Assembly (NCBI GenBank): GCA_030692685.1
Contig: JAUXZO010000227.1
Coordinates: 54,563-118,562 of the forward strand
Length of the DNA: 64,000 nt
Source: Acidovorax sp.
GTDB lineage: Bacteria; Pseudomonadota; Gammaproteobacteria; Burkholderiales; Burkholderiaceae_C
Direction of reading: 5' to 3'
Below are positions 44,177-53,292 of this stretch, piece after piece. Numbering within the stretch: position 1 is the stretch's first letter; each line of letters begins with the position of its first letter. The notes below the pieces were generated by a model. The model was not told the DNA's origin, searched no databases, and was given only the letters and a program-made list of their open reading frames with translations. Both the position numbers and the translations under genes were made by a program.

Positions 44177-45122
44177 TGCGCAGGACACGGCGGGCTCGCG
44201 GCCCGTCTGGACACCGCCCGCCGAGGGCGCACCGCGGGCGCGCGTACGGCTTCTGGGCGATGCGATCGCATTCGCCTGCCCCGGCATGCAGAACACCACC
44301 GTGCGCCACTCTGCCACCGTGCTGTGCGCTACCGGAGAGCAGCCGCTGCGCGTGGTTTGCGACGGGCAGGTGGTCCAGGGGCAGGTGCTGCTGATCCGGC
44401 CCATGGCGCGCAAGACCATCCATGCCGTTGGCCAGCCCCTGGTTCTCATCGACCTGGAGCCCACCCACCCGCAGTACCGGCGGTTTCATGCCGTGAGCGC
44501 GCCCGGGGCACAGGCGCTCGACGCCAGCAACTGCGCAGCGCTGCTGGGCATGGCCCAGGCCTTTGGCGCCGGCCAGCTGGGCGGGCGCGACCTGGACGCC
44601 AGCGCACGCCATGCCATCGACAGCCTTGTCAGCAGGCTTCTTCCCGCTCCCGCGCCCCTGGATGCGCGCGTGCGCCGGCTGATGAGCCTGCTCGACGAAG
44701 ACCCGAGCGCGGAACTGGACCAGATGGCGCGGCAGCTGGACCTGTCGCCGCACCACGCATCGCGGCTGTTCGGCCAGGGGCTGGGCCTGCCGCTGCGGCG
44801 CTATGCGTTGTCAGTGAAGATCCGTGCGGCGGCCAGCTTCATGGGCAGTGGCCTGGCTTTGACTGCGGTCGCCCAGGCGGCGGGTTTTGTGGACTCGGCC
44901 CATTTCTCGAAAGTGTGGGTGCAGTGCTATGGCGCTTCGCCATCGCATTTCTTCCACGCTGGCGACCTTCATATCGACGCCGCCGACCAGCCCGACTGGC
45001 TGCTGTGGTACCTGGCACGGCGTGACCGGGACCTGCCCCCACCCCGATCCGATGCCCAGACCCCGTGGGTCCACCGTCGCTCGGCGCAAGGCGGCCGGCC
45101 CCGCGCGCACCGCTCCGGCTGA
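44163..45122 (+). CDS. AraC-family transcriptional regulator
   Basis: This 319-aa protein has an N-terminal cupin-like region and a C-terminal double HTH: LDQMARQLDLSPHHASRLFGQGLGLPLRRYALSVKI, then LTAVAQAAGFVDSAHFSKVWVQCYGASPSHFF. A charged tail of about 50 residues follows. The start at 44163 lies inside the end of the PDZ-like gene (14-base overlap). Its likely targets are the PDZ-like and hydrolase genes upstream, but that is only from position. Confidence 0.85.
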   Translation: MDLPDAQDTAGSRPVWTPPAEGAPRARVRLLGDAIAFACPGMQNTTVRHSATVLCATGEQPLRVVCDGQVVQGQVLLIRPMARKTIHAVGQPLVLIDLEPTHPQYRRFHAVSAPGAQALDASNCAALLGMAQAFGAGQLGGRDLDASARHAIDSLVSRLLPAPAPLDARVRRLMSLLDEDPSAELDQMARQLDLSPHHASRLFGQGLGLPLRRYALSVKIRAAASFMGSGLALTAVAQAAGFVDSAHFSKVWVQCYGASPSHFFHAGDLHIDAADQPDWLLWYLARRDRDLPPPRSDAQTPWVHRRSAQGGRPRAHRSG

Positions 45123-45270
45123 GCGGCCGGTGAACCTCGCCGTGTCGGCAGCCATGTGCTTGCGGTATGGGCTGCGCCACCACCGCAAGCCTGGCGGCCC
45201 GTGCTGGCATGGGTCGCTGTCAAGGGCGGATGACGCAGCCTGGTTGCTTCGCCCCGGCGAGGATCAGTCT

Positions 45271-45327
45271 GCTCCTATATTAATAGCTGTCAGCGCTTAT
45301 TTTGCAAGGGCAGCGGCCTGATTAGCC
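45271..45327. repeat. Dispersed AGCGCTT hairpin repeat, copy 8 (degenerate)
   Basis: In reverse orientation, TATATTAATAGCTGTCAGCG is recognisable, but the right arm of the core is decayed (GCAAGGGCAG). It abuts the uvrA stop codon at 45328-45330, so uvrA too ends at the same side of the element as four other genes. Confidence 0.7.
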
Positions 45328-48300
45328 TCAAACTTTCTTGCCCGCCAGATACGGCGCCAGATACTGCCCCGTATGGCTGGCCGGGTTGGCCGCCAGTTCT
45401 TCCGGCGTGCCCACGCCCACCACAGTGCCGCCACCCGCGCCGCCTTCGGGGCCCATGTCGATGAGCCAGTCGGCGGTTTTGATCACGTCCAGGTTGTGCT
45501 CGATGATGACGATGGTGTTGCCCGCGTCGCGCAGCTGGTGCAGCACCTTGAGCAGCAAATCAATGTCGGCAAAGTGCAGGCCGGTGGTGGGCTCGTCGAG
45601 GATGTAGAGGGTGCGGCCGGTGTCGCGCTTGCTCAGCTCCTGCGCCAGCTTCACGCGCTGCGCCTCGCCGCCCGAAAGCGTGGTGGCGGCCTGGCCCAAG
45701 CGGATATAGCTCAAGCCCACATCCAGCAGCGTCTGCAGCTTGCGGGCGATGGTGGGCACGTCCTTGAAGAAGGCAGCCGCGTCTTCTACCGTCAGCTCCA
45801 AAATTTGGGCAATGTTCTTGCCCTTCCACAGCACTTCGAGCGTCTCGCGGTTGTAGCGTTGGCCGTGGCACACATCGCAGGGCACGTACACGTCTGGCAA
45901 GAAGTGCATCTCGACCTTCACCACGCCGTCGCCCTGGCAGGCCTCACAGCGGCCCCCGGCCACATTGAAGCTGAAGCGCCCCGGGCCGTAGCCGCGTTCC
46001 TTGGCGGTGTTCACCTCGGCCATCAGCTCGCGGATGGGGGTGAACAGGCCGGTGTAGGTGGCGGGGTTGCTGCGCGGCGTGCGGCCAATGGGGCTCTGGT
46101 CGACGTTGATGACCTTGTCGAAATACTCGATGCCCACGATCTCGTCGTGTGCGGCGGGTTCTTCGTGGGCGCGGTACAGCTGGCGGGCGACGGCGGCATA
46201 CAGCGTGTCGTTGACCAGCGTGCTCTTGCCCGAGCCCGACACGCCCGTCACGCAGGTCAGCAGCCCCACAGGGAAGTCGGCGGTCACGTTCTTCAGGTTG
46301 TTGCCGGTGGCGCCCGCCACGCGCAGCGCTTGCAGGGCGCCCTGGCGCGCGTGGTGCTCGGCCATGCGCTCGGCGCGGCGCTTGCTGGCCTCGGTTTGCG
46401 GAAAGCGCGACTTGGCTTTGGCCTCAACCACGGGCGCTGCCTGCTCCAGCACCGGCAGCCAGGGCGTGCGGCGCTTGGGCACTGCAATGGAGCGCGCGCC
46501 CGAAAGGTATTGACCCGTGAGCGACTGCGCATTGCTGCGCACTTCGTCATACGTGCCCTGCGCCATCACGCGCCCTCCGTGCACGCCCGCGCCGGGGCCC
46601 ATGTCGATCACATGGTCGGCGGCACGCATCATGTCTTCGTCGTGCTCGACCACGATCACGCTGTTGCCAATGTCGCGCAGGTGTTTGAGCGTGGCGATCA
46701 GGCGGTCGTTATCGCGCTGGTGCAAGCCGATGCTGGGTTCGTCCAGCACGTACATCACTCCCGTCAGGCCCGATCCAATCTGGGATGCAAGGCGAATGCG
46801 CTGCGCCTCGCCGCCACTCAGGGTCTCGGCGCTGCGGTCGAGGCTGAGGTAGCTCAGGCCCACGTCGTTCAGAAACTGCAGGCGCGTGGCAATCTCGCGT
46901 ACCACCTTGTCGGCGATCTCGGCCTTGGCGCCGGTGAGCTTCAGGTCGTTGAACCAGGCATGCGCGGTGTTCAGCGTGGCGTGGCTGACCTCAAAGATCG
47001 CGCGGGCCTGCTCGCCCTCGCCCAGGCGCACATGGCGGGCTTCGCGGCGCAGGCGGGTGCCATGGCACTCCGGGCAGGGCTGCGTGCTGCGAAAGCGCGC
47101 CAGGTCTTCGCGCACCACCACCGAATCGGTCTCGCGGTAGCGGCGCGACATGTTGGGGATGATGCCCTCGAAGGGATGCTTTTTGATGATGGCCTTGCCC
47201 TTGGAGGCGCCGCTGTCCATGATGTAGTTGAAAGCGATTTCTTCTTCGCCCGAGCCATGCAGGATGGCGTGCTGCACCGGCGCAGGCAGCGACTCGAACG
47301 GCGCCTCGATGTTGAACGCGTAGTGCTTGGCCAGGCTCTCCAGCATCGCAAAGTAGTAGCCGTTGCGCCGGTCCCAGCCCTTGATGGCGCCGCTGGCCAG
47401 GCTGAGCGTGGGGAAGGCCACCACGCGCGCCGGGTCGAACACGTCGCGCTGGCCAATGCCGTCACAGGTGGGGCAGGCGCCCATGGGCGAGTTGAACGAG
47501 AACAGGCGGGGCTCCAGCTCGGGCAGCGAATAGCTGCACACCGGGCACGAGAACTTGCTGCTGAACAGGTGCTCTTGCCCCGTGTCCATCTCCAGCGCCA
47601 GCACGCGGCCATTGCCCTCGTGCCCACCCACGCGCAGCACCGCCTCGATGCTTTCGGCCAGGCGCTGTTGCAGGTCGGCCCGCACCTTGATGCGGTCGAT
47701 CACCACGTCGATGTTGTGCTTCTCGGTTTTCTTGAGCGCGGGCAGGTTTTCGTGCTCGTAGATCTGCCCATCCACCCGAAAGCGGATGTAGCCCAGTGCC
47801 TGCATCTGCGCAAACAGCTCAACGAACTCGCCCTTCTTCTCGCGCGCCACGGGGGCCAGCAGCATGAGCTTGGTGTCTTCTGGCAGGGCCAGCACGGCGT
47901 CCACCATCTGGCTCACCGTTTGCGCTGCCAGCGGCAGGTTGTGGTCGGGGCAGTACGGCGTGCCAGCGCGGGCATACAGCAGGCGCAGGTAGTCGTGAAT
48001 CTCGGTCACCGTGCCCACGGTGGAGCGCGGGTTGTGGCTGGTGGCCTTTTGCTCGATGCTGATGGCGGGCGACAGGCCTTCGATCAAATCCACATCGGGC
48101 TTGTCAAGCCGCCCCAGAAACTGCCGCGCATAGGCCGACAGGCTTTCTACATACCGCCGCTGGCCCTCGGCATACAGCGTGTCGAACGCTAGGCTCGATT
48201 TGCCCGAGCCCGACAACCCCGTGATCACGACCAACTGGTTGCGCGGGATGTCGAGGTCGATGTTCTTGAGGTTGTGCGTGCGCGCGCCGCGGATGCTGAT

Positions 48301-48405
48301 GCGCTGCTCGCGCAGCACGCGGGCGAGGTAGGCGCCGTCTAGCGGCTGGGCATCATCAGGAAGCTTGAGGGTCACGGGCGAGATCGGTACAGGGAAACCC
48401 ACCAT
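45328..48405 (-). CDS. uvrA: Excinuclease ABC subunit A
   Basis: This 1025-aa damage-recognition ATPase belongs to nucleotide excision repair. The two ABC modules are complete: Walker A GLSGSGKSS and GVSGSGKST, signatures LSGGEAQRIRLA and LSGGEAQRVKLA, and Walker B VLDEPSIGLHQRD and ILDEPTTGLH. Zinc fingers are at CPVCSYSLPELEP...CPTC and GRCEACQGDG...CDVCHGQRY. An N-terminal extension (MVGFPVPISPVTLKLPDDAQPLDGAYLARVLREQR) precedes the usual start of the protein. I saw no LexA box (CTGT-N8-ACAG) upstream. Confidence 0.97.
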   Translation of the reverse strand: MVGFPVPISPVTLKLPDDAQPLDGAYLARVLREQRISIRGARTHNLKNIDLDIPRNQLVVITGLSGSGKSSLAFDTLYAEGQRRYVESLSAYARQFLGRLDKPDVDLIEGLSPAISIEQKATSHNPRSTVGTVTEIHDYLRLLYARAGTPYCPDHNLPLAAQTVSQMVDAVLALPEDTKLMLLAPVAREKKGEFVELFAQMQALGYIRFRVDGQIYEHENLPALKKTEKHNIDVVIDRIKVRADLQQRLAESIEAVLRVGGHEGNGRVLALEMDTGQEHLFSSKFSCPVCSYSLPELEPRLFSFNSPMGACPTCDGIGQRDVFDPARVVAFPTLSLASGAIKGWDRRNGYYFAMLESLAKHYAFNIEAPFESLPAPVQHAILHGSGEEEIAFNYIMDSGASKGKAIIKKHPFEGIIPNMSRRYRETDSVVVREDLARFRSTQPCPECHGTRLRREARHVRLGEGEQARAIFEVSHATLNTAHAWFNDLKLTGAKAEIADKVVREIATRLQFLNDVGLSYLSLDRSAETLSGGEAQRIRLASQIGSGLTGVMYVLDEPSIGLHQRDNDRLIATLKHLRDIGNSVIVVEHDEDMMRAADHVIDMGPGAGVHGGRVMAQGTYDEVRSNAQSLTGQYLSGARSIAVPKRRTPWLPVLEQAAPVVEAKAKSRFPQTEASKRRAERMAEHHARQGALQALRVAGATGNNLKNVTADFPVGLLTCVTGVSGSGKSTLVNDTLYAAVARQLYRAHEEPAAHDEIVGIEYFDKVINVDQSPIGRTPRSNPATYTGLFTPIRELMAEVNTAKERGYGPGRFSFNVAGGRCEACQGDGVVKVEMHFLPDVYVPCDVCHGQRYNRETLEVLWKGKNIAQILELTVEDAAAFFKDVPTIARKLQTLLDVGLSYIRLGQAATTLSGGEAQRVKLAQELSKRDTGRTLYILDEPTTGLHFADIDLLLKVLHQLRDAGNTIVIIEHNLDVIKTADWLIDMGPEGGAGGGTVVGVGTPEELAANPASHTGQYLAPYLAGKKV

Positions 48406-48496
48406 GATAGGACACCCTTCACCGTGGGCTTACGCCATGCACGCTGTGCTCCGCCAAAGGGCGGGGTTTTATCGGGCGTTACATAATGTGACAGCT

Positions 48497-49570
48497 ATGC
48501 CTGCCTCCAACGCGCTGCCTTCCACGCTGTTTCAAACCGATCAGCTGGCCGAAGACGCCCGGTTTGAAGCGTGGCGCAGCAGCATTTCGGTGGTGTTTGA
48601 TGTAGCCCCTCTGGCCGTGCAGCCAATGGGGTCGTTTGATGCCACCGTCAAAGCCACTCATTTGGGCAGTTTGCTCGTGGGTGACCTGCATTTCGCGGAG
48701 CAGCAGTTTCTGCGCGCTCAACCCCGGGTGGCGCGGGACGGCCTCGACCATTACCTCGTGCAGTGGTACCGAACTGGCGGTTTTGTAGGCCAGTGTGATG
48801 GAAGTACCGACGTCGAAGTCAGCGGTGGCGACATCGTCATCCTGGATTTGGGACGCACTTTGCGCACTTTTGCGCGCCGCTCGCACGTGATGACGCTCAT
48901 CGTGCCGCGCGAGCTGATCCACGAAGCCATGGGCGTGCGCGACTCGGACCTGCACGGAACGGTGCTGCGTGCCCATTCAGCACTGGGGGGGTTGCTGAGC
49001 GATCACTTGTTGTCGCTGCAGCACCGTTTGCCCGGCATTGCCCTGGACGATTCGCCCGCCGTCGCCCGCGCCAGCGTGCAGATGCTGGCCGCTTGCCTGC
49101 TGCCAAGCGCGCGCACACTGCAGGAAGCCCGCCATTCGATAGAAGGTGTCACCTTGGAGCGCATTCAGCGCCACATCAACAGACACCTTGGCAGCGACCT
49201 GAGTGCCGATGCGCTGAGCCGGGAGTTTGGTATCTCACGCAGCGCTTTGTATCGGCTGTTTGAACCGCTGGGGGGCGTGGCCCACCATGTGCAGCTGCGC
49301 AGGCTGCTGCAGGCCCACCACGCACTGGCCAACCCCGCCAACCGCAAATTGCGCGTGGCAGATGTGGCGTCTCGCGCGGGGTTTTCCAGCAATGCACATT
49401 TCAGCCGCGCCTTCCGCACGGCTTTTGGCATGGCACCCTCCGATTTGCGCGCACCGGCCAGCCGGGGGCCGTCAGACACGGCAAGCGGGTTGGAGGCCCA
49501 TTGGCAGGGCAATTCTGCCGAATACGCAGCCTGGGTTCGCGGACTGGCAAACGTGACCGACACCCTGTGA
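48497..49570 (+). CDS. AraC-family regulator with AraC-binding-like N-terminal domain
   Basis: This 357-aa protein has an N-terminal domain of the AraC_binding_2 type (FEAWRSSISVVFDVAPL, DHYLVQWYRTGGFVGQCDG, VEVSGGDIVILDLGRTLRTFA). A C-terminal HTH pair follows (LSADALSREFGISRSALYRLFEPLGGVAHHVQLRRLL, VADVASRAGFSSNAHFSRAFRTAFGMAPSDLR). The ATG at 48497 is chosen as the first residue of the recognisable domain. It is divergent from uvrA with a 91-bp spacer and separates it from the MFS-ssb pair. The target is unknown. Confidence 0.87.
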   Translation: MPASNALPSTLFQTDQLAEDARFEAWRSSISVVFDVAPLAVQPMGSFDATVKATHLGSLLVGDLHFAEQQFLRAQPRVARDGLDHYLVQWYRTGGFVGQCDGSTDVEVSGGDIVILDLGRTLRTFARRSHVMTLIVPRELIHEAMGVRDSDLHGTVLRAHSALGGLLSDHLLSLQHRLPGIALDDSPAVARASVQMLAACLLPSARTLQEARHSIEGVTLERIQRHINRHLGSDLSADALSREFGISRSALYRLFEPLGGVAHHVQLRRLLQAHHALANPANRKLRVADVASRAGFSSNAHFSRAFRTAFGMAPSDLRAPASRGPSDTASGLEAHWQGNSAEYAAWVRGLANVTDTL

Positions 49571-49744
49571 CCCGGGGCTGCCACACGTGGATGCGGCGGC
49601 GAAGGGGCAATTGGGACGGCCAGTCAACAAAACGCAAATTCACAGTCAAGTCATGCGTCGTGGCGCACCTACGATGGACTCGACTCTTGTGACCTCCTGG
49701 CGTTTTTTTGCGCTGACTGCAGAGCCAGACCCTTTTTGCCCTCC

Positions 49745-50125
49745 ATGTTGACTATTTCCCCACTTTTTCGATTGGTTGAACGCGTTCTCGCTGCCGCTGC
49801 CCGCCCCGGCGCCCGCGCACGCAGGGCCTTGGCGCTGGTGCTGCTGGCGCCCTGGGTGGCCTGCACGGCGGCGCCCGACCTCCAAAACGTCGCCGTGGAT
49901 GAGGCCGCCGAGATGACCGTGGCGTTGTACCAGCCGGGATCACACCGGGTGGACACGCTTCACGACCGCAGCGCGGCAAAGCCACACCCGGCAAAAGCGA
50001 TACAACCCCAAGATGCATCCCGCATTCCCTCCCCCACTGACAACCCGTGGGCACTGGGACTGATGGTAGGCATCGTCGGTTGGATGGCGTGGATAGATCA
50101 CCGGCAAAAACGGACAAAACGCTGA
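49745..50125 (+). CDS. Small hypothetical membrane protein
   Basis: This 126-aa ORF has an Arg/Ala-rich hydrophobic N-terminus (RRALALVLLAPWVACTAAP) that could be a signal, possibly lipoprotein, although the residues before Cys are a poor lipobox. A polar middle follows, then a C-terminal hydrophobic helix (NPWALGLMVGIVGWMAWID) and a basic tail. No family is recognised. Codon use fits its neighbours and it fills the space between the AraC gene and the MFS gene, but homology is needed to prove it. Confidence 0.5.
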   Translation: MLTISPLFRLVERVLAAAARPGARARRALALVLLAPWVACTAAPDLQNVAVDEAAEMTVALYQPGSHRVDTLHDRSAAKPHPAKAIQPQDASRIPSPTDNPWALGLMVGIVGWMAWIDHRQKRTKR

Positions 50126-50278
50126 AACCAGGGTCCAGGTTGCAAGGCGAGGGGCAGGGAGGCGGCCAATGGGCGAAAATCCACGTTTTGCTTCACTGGG
50201 CCTTAGCGCACCACCGTGCCGGAACTCTCCTCTCTGTCAGCCGCTGCCTCCATGCGGCCGCCCGTCCCTGAAACTCAA

Positions 50279-51457
50279 ATGACCGCTCTGGAGCGCCGCT
50301 CCAGCGTCAGCCTGGCGCTCATCTTTGCGCTGCGCATGCTGGGCCTGTTTCTGGTGCTGCCTGTTTTTGCCCTGGAAGCGCGCAAGTACCCCGGGGGCGA
50401 CGACCCCGCGCTGGTGGGGCTGGCGATGGGTATCTACGGCCTTACACAGGCGTTGCTACAGCTGCCTTTGGGCATGGCCTCTGACCGCTTCGGGCGCAAG
50501 CGGGTCATCGTGCTGGGCTTGTTGGTGTTTGCCGGGGGCAGTCTGCTGGCGGCGCTGGCGGATTCTCTGACGGGGCTGCTGATGGGCCGCGCGCTGCAGG
50601 GCGCGGGGGCGGTGTCTGCCGCCGTGACCGCGCTGCTGGCCGACCAAACGCGCGACGGGGTACGCACCAAGGCCATGGCGCTGGTGGGCGGAAGCATTGG
50701 GCTGATGTTTGCAGTGGCGTTGGTGGCGGCGCCGGTGCTGACGGCGCACATCGGGTTGGCGGGCCTGTTTGGCCTGACCTGTGCGCTGGCCTTGGCCGGT
50801 GTGGCGGTGGTGGTGTGGTGGGTGCCGCCCGAGCCTGCGCTGCACAAGAACGCCCCCCGTGGCCGCCTGGCCGATGTGTGGGCCCACCCCGACCTGCTGC
50901 GCCTGAACCTGGGCGTTTTTGTGCTGCACACCGTGCAGTTGTCGATGTGGGTGGCGGTGCCCGCCCTGCTGGTGCAGGCGGGGCTGAGCAAAGACCACCA
51001 CTGGCAGGTCTACCTCCCCGCGGTGGTGCTGTCGTTTGGCGCCATGGGCGGCCTGTTTGCTTTAGAGCGCGCGGGGCGCCTGCGGGCAGCGCTGCTGGGG
51101 GCGATTGCGCTGATCCTGGTGGTCCAGATCGGGCTGGGCGCCCTGGCGGTCAGTGGCGTGGCGCCCACCCTGTGGGTGCTGGGGCCGCTGATGTTTGTGT
51201 TCTTTTGCGGGTTCAACGCGCTGGAGGCGAGCCAGCCCAGCCTGGTCTCGCGCATGGCACCTGCGGCCCTGCGCGGTGCGGCGCTGGGCAGCTACAACAC
51301 GCTGCAGTCGCTGGGCCTGTTCGCGGGTGGGGCACTGGGTGGCGTGCTGGTGAAATGGGCGGGTGCGCCGGGCCTGTTTGCGGCCACTGCTGCACTCACA
51401 GCCCTGTGGCTGGCGCTGACCTGGCACCTGCAGCCCACAGGGCGCGGCAGCCACTGA
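50279..51457 (+). CDS. MFS transporter (YajR-like)
   Basis: This 392-aa inner-membrane transporter has 12 helices. It starts SLALIFALRMLGLFLVLPVFALEARKYPGGDDPALVGLAMGIYG, with the family A motif GMASDRFGRKRVIVLG after helix 2 and RALQGAGAVSAAVTALLADQT. These features match the YajR/MdfA-like drug-proton antiporter group. Several in-frame starts (50216, 50252, 50279) lack strong ribosome sites; I chose the last. It is followed 115 bases later by ssb, an arrangement I recall from other betaproteobacteria. The substrate is unknown. Confidence 0.88.
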   Translation: MTALERRSSVSLALIFALRMLGLFLVLPVFALEARKYPGGDDPALVGLAMGIYGLTQALLQLPLGMASDRFGRKRVIVLGLLVFAGGSLLAALADSLTGLLMGRALQGAGAVSAAVTALLADQTRDGVRTKAMALVGGSIGLMFAVALVAAPVLTAHIGLAGLFGLTCALALAGVAVVVWWVPPEPALHKNAPRGRLADVWAHPDLLRLNLGVFVLHTVQLSMWVAVPALLVQAGLSKDHHWQVYLPAVVLSFGAMGGLFALERAGRLRAALLGAIALILVVQIGLGALAVSGVAPTLWVLGPLMFVFFCGFNALEASQPSLVSRMAPAALRGAALGSYNTLQSLGLFAGGALGGVLVKWAGAPGLFAATAALTALWLALTWHLQPTGRGSH

Positions 51458-51572
51458 GCGCCCGCCCTAAGAGGTCCAAAGCGACCGCAGTTGCGGCACA
51501 ATGGCGCGCTTGGCGCTCGGAAACCCCCTCCAAATCCGGCGCTTCCTCGTTACTGAAAAGGCACACACCACC

Positions 51573-52160
51573 ATGGCATCCATCAACAAAGTCATCATCG
51601 TCGGCAACCTGGGCCGCGACCCTGAAATGCGCACGTTCCCCAGCGGCGATCAGGTGGCCAATGTGACGATTGCCACCACCGACAAGTGGAAAGACAAACA
51701 GTCGGGCGAGATGAAAGAAGCCACCGAATGGCACCGCGTGGTTTTTAACGGCCGCCTCGCCGAGATCGTGGGCCAGTACCTGCGCAAGGGCTCGCAGGTG
51801 TATGTTGAAGGCAGCCTGCGCACCCGCAAGTGGACCGACCAGAGCGGCGTTGAAAAATACAGCACCGAAATCCGCGCCGACCAGATGCAAATGCTGGGTG
51901 GCCGCCAAGGCATGGGCGGCCCCGGTGGCGCCGGCGGCGGCCAGCAAGGTGGCGGCTATGACGACGGTGGTGGTTATGGCGGTGGTGGCGGTGGTGACCA
52001 ACAGGGCGGTTACGACCAGGCACCGCGCCGTGCGGCACCTCCCCCACGCCCCATGGCAGCCTCTGCAGCCCCAGCTGCCCGCCCTGCACCCGCGCCAGCC
52101 GCACAGGCACCGCGTGCGGCTTCGGGGTTTGATGACATGGACGACGACATTCCGTTCTGA
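51573..52160 (+). CDS. ssb: Single-stranded DNA-binding protein
   Basis: This 195-aa protein has an N-terminal OB fold (MASINKVIIVGNLGRDPEMR, ATEWHRVVFNGRLAEIVGQYLRKGSQVYVEGSLRTRKW, about residues 1-110). A Gly/Gln- and then Pro/Ala-rich linker follows, and then the conserved acidic tip DDMDDDIPF that docks repair and replication proteins. It ends in a strong intrinsic terminator (52212-52243). No LexA box is evident upstream. Confidence 0.97.
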   Translation: MASINKVIIVGNLGRDPEMRTFPSGDQVANVTIATTDKWKDKQSGEMKEATEWHRVVFNGRLAEIVGQYLRKGSQVYVEGSLRTRKWTDQSGVEKYSTEIRADQMQMLGGRQGMGGPGGAGGGQQGGGYDDGGGYGGGGGGDQQGGYDQAPRRAAPPPRPMAASAAPAARPAPAPAAQAPRAASGFDDMDDDIPF

Positions 52161-52211
52161 GCCGACACTTGGCACCGGAACAGGTGGGGAGTTACCCCAT
52201 CGTTCGCAAAC

Positions 52212-52243
52212 AAGCCCTCTGCCTTCGCTGAGGGCTTTTTTTT
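52212..52243 (+). terminator. Intrinsic terminator after ssb
   Basis: The 8-bp stem AAGCCCTC/GAGGGCTT around a 10-base loop is followed directly by a run of eight T residues. This is the clearest rho-independent terminator in the window. Confidence 0.92.
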
Positions 52244-52635
52244 GCCCGGACGCAGGCTGGCACTGCCACCTTGGTAGCAGCAAGACGCGACAACGCCTGC
52301 CGGACTGACCGAATGATCGACGACCGGCCGTTTGTTGTTTGCATCCCCCAAGCAATCGACGAAAACGTAGCGCCCGGTAACACCCGCGCAGTTGAAGTCT
52401 CGCTCACCAACCGCGCTCAAAGCGCACGCTGGGCGGCGCCTTTTACATGGGGTGCAGCAGTCGCACCCCTCCACTTTGTCCAGTGCGGCGCACTCGCTAC
52501 GAAGCCAACACTTTCTTACATCAGATACGCCTAACTCGCGGATCATCGCGGACTTGCCGCCCCAAAGTTCCGAAAACCGGGCGGCAATTCTCGGTTCAAA
52601 AAATCAATATTAAACAAAGAGAGAGAGGGATAGCC
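52244..52635. other. Gap between ssb terminator and next gene
   Basis: No convincing ORF on either strand and no repeat of the families seen elsewhere. The last ~60 bases are more AT-rich (CAATATTAAACAAAGAGAGA) and probably hold the promoter and GAGGGA ribosome site of the following membrane-protein gene. Confidence 0.5.
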
Positions 52636-53208
52636 ATGCCAGGATTCGTTCGCAAGATTTTGATTTTCATCACCGGCTATGCGTGGCTGCTGCTGCTGGC
52701 CGGGCCCGGCCTGATTGCGCTGTCGGTGTACAGCGGATGGAAGGCCGACGGCGACCACGCCTACGCCGCTCGCGAGAGCTTGCTGACCGTGTCGGGCACG
52801 GTCACGCAGGCGTCTGAAATCACCGTCACGCGCAAGCGCCGCACCACCAAAAAATACTACGAAATCAGCGTGCAGCCCGACGCCACCGGCGCCGAAGTGC
52901 GCAAACTGCGCATTGACCACAGCACGCCCCAACAACTGGTGGGCAACCTGATCGACGAAAAAATCACCGCCCTGGTGGACTCCAGCGACAACGACCTGGT
53001 GTACGAAGTCTCGGTCGACGGCATGGCGGTGATCGGCTACGAAACCACCCAGCAGCGCATGCAGGCCGAAGCGGCTTCATCGGCCAAGTCCTTCAGCGGA
53101 GCAGGCACATGGATCTTTGCGATCTTCCTCACGCTGATTGGTGCGGCGGGCGTGTGGTCCAACCGCAAGCTGCGTGCAGCGCACGAAGCGCAACTCGCAG
53201 TCGCCTGA
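52636..53208 (+). CDS. Hypothetical two-helix membrane protein
   Basis: This 190-aa protein has an N-terminal helix (ILIFITGYAWLLLLAGPGLIALSVY), an extracytoplasmic domain of about 110 residues (LLTVSGTVTQASEITVTRKRRTTKKYYEISVQP), and a C-terminal helix (GTWIFAIFLTLIGAAGVWS). The layout resembles DUF3592-type proteins. GAGGGA precedes the ATG. It is followed 84 bases later by the Bax-inhibitor-1 gene on the same strand and may share its transcript. Function unknown. Confidence 0.78.
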   Translation: MPGFVRKILIFITGYAWLLLLAGPGLIALSVYSGWKADGDHAYAARESLLTVSGTVTQASEITVTRKRRTTKKYYEISVQPDATGAEVRKLRIDHSTPQQLVGNLIDEKITALVDSSDNDLVYEVSVDGMAVIGYETTQQRMQAEAASSAKSFSGAGTWIFAIFLTLIGAAGVWSNRKLRAAHEAQLAVA

Positions 53209-53292
53209 TTTCAGTTTCCCAAGAGAGGGCGGGAGGAGCGCCCAGCCGGGCTCTTCCCCACATTCAAAAAACCAACGGAGGAAGAAGAAACC

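Noticed and set aside
45373..48192. A 939-codon open frame antisense to uvrA, rich in His, Gln and Ala.
   Set aside because: It lies wholly opposite a clear uvrA gene; long antisense frames of this composition arise from GC-rich codon bias and show no domain.
48406..48496. A LexA box (CTGT-N8-ACAG) in front of uvrA.
   Set aside because: No match with the right spacing was found in the divergent spacer.
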